A DNA stretch of 32,738 bases, taken from NCBI GenBank assembly GCA_015491615.1, contig WFVN01000138.1, forward strand, positions 1 through 32,738, given 5' to 3'. The DNA comes from Gammaproteobacteria bacterium. Its GTDB lineage: Bacteria; Pseudomonadota; Gammaproteobacteria; S012-40. Below the pieces are notes generated by a model, which was not told where the DNA came from, made no database searches, and saw nothing but the letters and a program-made list of their open reading frames with translations. Shown here piece after piece: positions 31,398 through 32,738 of the stretch (positions are counted from its first letter, which is position 1; each line of letters opens with the position of its first letter). A program made the position numbers and the translations under genes.

Positions 31398-32624
31398 TCA
31401 GACGATTCCCGGGATGAAGCGGTAGCGGACGCGGCGCATGTACCAGCGGTATTCGGGATACTGGCGCAGGTGGCGTTCCTCGGTCAAACAGCGGGCCACG
31501 TAGAGCGCGCTCCAGCCGAGCATGCCGAACAGCCAGGGCCAGGACCAGAAGGCGCCGTACACCCCCGCCTGGAGCCACCAGAAAGTGAGTTTGCAGGTGG
31601 TGGCGGGGTGGCGTACGAGGCCGTAGGGGCCGCGCCATTGGAGGCGCTTGAAGGTGATGTTGGCGCCGGAGGGCCCAAGGGAGAGGTCGCTGTAAATGAG
31701 GGCGGCGAGGAGTGCAGTGAGCACCACCTGGAAGGCGAGAACGGCGCCGGCGTCGGGAAGCAGGAGGGTCTGTGGGGCGGCGGTGCCCACGTTGGGGCCG
31801 AAGGGGAAGATGAGGCCGGTGACCTGGTTCATGGGCGCGTAGCAGGCCAGACACACCAACCAGCCGGAGAGGGTGGTGTCGATGGAGCGGCTGCGGTTTT
31901 CCATCCAGCGGGATTCCAGGCCGTAGGCGGCGGAGGCGGCGATGGCGTCGGCCGCCCACAGGAGGCTGGAGAGCCAGGCCAGGGCAACCAGATCGAAGCC
32001 ACCGCCCCACTGCCCCGCCAGGCGTACCGCCTGGTCCAGGTTGACCCCCACCTGTCCCACCATGACGGGGATGAAGTAGGCACGCGAGAGGAGGTTCAAC
32101 AGGACCTTGCGGTTGCCCCAATTGCGCCAGGCGCGCCGGCGCAGGCGATACCCGGGCCACAGGCTGCGCAGCAGTTGCCACAGGCGCACGGCGGGGTCGT
32201 GATAGTCCTCCACCGGGCTGGCGCGCAGACGCAGGGTGAGGAGGAAATAGGGCAGGCCCAAGGGCAGGTAGAGATCCCACAGGGCCCGCAGGAAGGCGGT
32301 GGTGTGTTCCAGCCCCCGGTAGTAGGGGTGGTGGGCGAAGAAGGCCCGGGCCAGCCACAGGAGGGCGCCCCAGATCAGGTAACGCGCGAGGGCGCGCGGG
32401 AGCAGGTGCGACCAGGGCCGGGCGTCGATCCGGTAGTGGCCGAGTCCCCGCCCCTGGCGCCAGGCGTTCATGATCCCCCAGAGGGCGGCGAGGATCAGGG
32501 GCGGCCAGTGGAAGTGTTCGCCGATGCCGCCTTGCCGTGCCGCCCAGAGATAGGCCCCCGTCACCACGGCGAGGGCGGCGGCGACGTAGGCGTGCGGCGA
32601 GAGGTTGAAACTGCGCGGATCCAC
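31398..32624 (-). CDS. Polytopic membrane protein with ICMT/PEMT-like methyltransferase C-terminus
   Basis: A 408-residue inner-membrane protein starting with GTG. Hydrophobic segments at about residues 11-30, 40-52, 80-95, 115-128, 180-200, 215-235, 260-280, 290-315 and 340-375 suggest eight or nine membrane spans. The C-terminal sequence RGPYGLVRHPATTCKLTFWW, later EERHLRQYPEYRWYMRRVRYRFIPG, is the fingerprint of isoprenylcysteine carboxyl methyltransferase/phospholipid methyltransferase-like proteins that bind SAM near the membrane face. Bacterial substrates are mostly unknown. It is the first gene of the lipoate-ligase cluster, so a link with sulfur or lipid modification is possible but not shown. 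Confidence 0.8.
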   Translation of the reverse strand: MDPRSFNLSPHAYVAAALAVVTGAYLWAARQGGIGEHFHWPPLILAALWGIMNAWRQGRGLGHYRIDARPWSHLLPRALARYLIWGALLWLARAFFAHHPYYRGLEHTTAFLRALWDLYLPLGLPYFLLTLRLRASPVEDYHDPAVRLWQLLRSLWPGYRLRRRAWRNWGNRKVLLNLLSRAYFIPVMVGQVGVNLDQAVRLAGQWGGGFDLVALAWLSSLLWAADAIAASAAYGLESRWMENRSRSIDTTLSGWLVCLACYAPMNQVTGLIFPFGPNVGTAAPQTLLLPDAGAVLAFQVVLTALLAALIYSDLSLGPSGANITFKRLQWRGPYGLVRHPATTCKLTFWWLQAGVYGAFWSWPWLFGMLGWSALYVARCLTEERHLRQYPEYRWYMRRVRYRFIPGIV

Positions 32625-32738
32625 GGAGAGCGCAGGGGCAAGATCCGGGCCGGAAGTGCGAACGAAGAGCCTCGATCGGGTGACTCAGGCACAGGAGGGG
32701 TCTCGCCCCATGGTAACGGTCACGGACGACGTAGGGCC
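32625..32738. other. Window-end spacer with a possible rightward gene start
   Basis: The 114 bp upstream of the membrane protein gene hold no complete gene. An ATG at 32710 on the plus strand opens a frame to the window edge (MVTVTDDVG) and has AGGAGGGG nine bases upstream, so a divergent gene may begin here. Nine codons are too few to identify it. Confidence 0.3.

Noticed and set aside
30436..32358. 640-codon minus-strand frame spanning the lipoate ligase and membrane protein genes
   Set aside because: It is out of frame with both recognised proteins and reads as Arg/Pro/Gly-rich low-complexity sequence.

Overview
The window is about two-thirds G+C and densely coded on both strands. It looks like the chromosome of a respiratory gammaproteobacterium, possibly of the sulfur-oxidising Chromatiales/Ectothiorhodospirales type. 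The reasons are gene content only: long-form PstC/PstA, 630-residue SpeA, Slt next to an NDUFA9-like reductase, many c-type cytochromes and a lipoate ligase. No rRNA, tRNA, CRISPR array or insertion sequence was seen.

Left part (1-14236), mostly housekeeping. A truncated NDUFA9-like SDR gene and soluble lytic transglycosylase slt run leftward. Divergent from them are a short-form succinate-semialdehyde-type aldehyde dehydrogenase, an HDOD protein and an exported protein of unknown role. A good Pho box with a correctly spaced -10 then precedes pstC-pstA-pstB-phoU; no pstS is present in the window. Convergent to phoU are a small cupin gene and speA, and speA is divergent from speE, giving an arginine decarboxylase/aminopropyltransferase polyamine pair.

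Middle (14470-16326). A lipoprotein serine hydrolase of the beta-lactamase/EstB fold lies in a patch of clearly lower G+C, probably acquired. Its upstream region carries a TATAAT box and a 10-bp direct repeat.

Redox island (16327-28674), the most unusual part. It holds a six-haem cytochrome with an internal 300-bp duplication, a five-haem doubled-CXXCH cytochrome, an NHL-propeller lipoprotein, and a membrane GGDEF-EAL protein whose periplasmic sensor contains a haem-c motif. It also holds a tightly packed leftward five-gene operon: methyltransferase, LolA-like exported protein, mono-haem cytochrome c, and two related seven-bladed beta-propellers. Upstream of that operon, behind a UUCG-loop terminator, is an exported orphan protein with a structured leader. 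Thirteen CXXCH sites occur in four proteins, all with export or periplasmic signals. The five-gene operon is the best candidate here for an undescribed envelope redox system; its function is not known from sequence alone.

Right end (28933-32624). A leftward cluster encodes an ICMT-like membrane protein, a lipoate-protein ligase with an attached accessory domain, a sulfotransferase-fold protein and a histidine phosphatase. The first three are directly abutting or overlapping.
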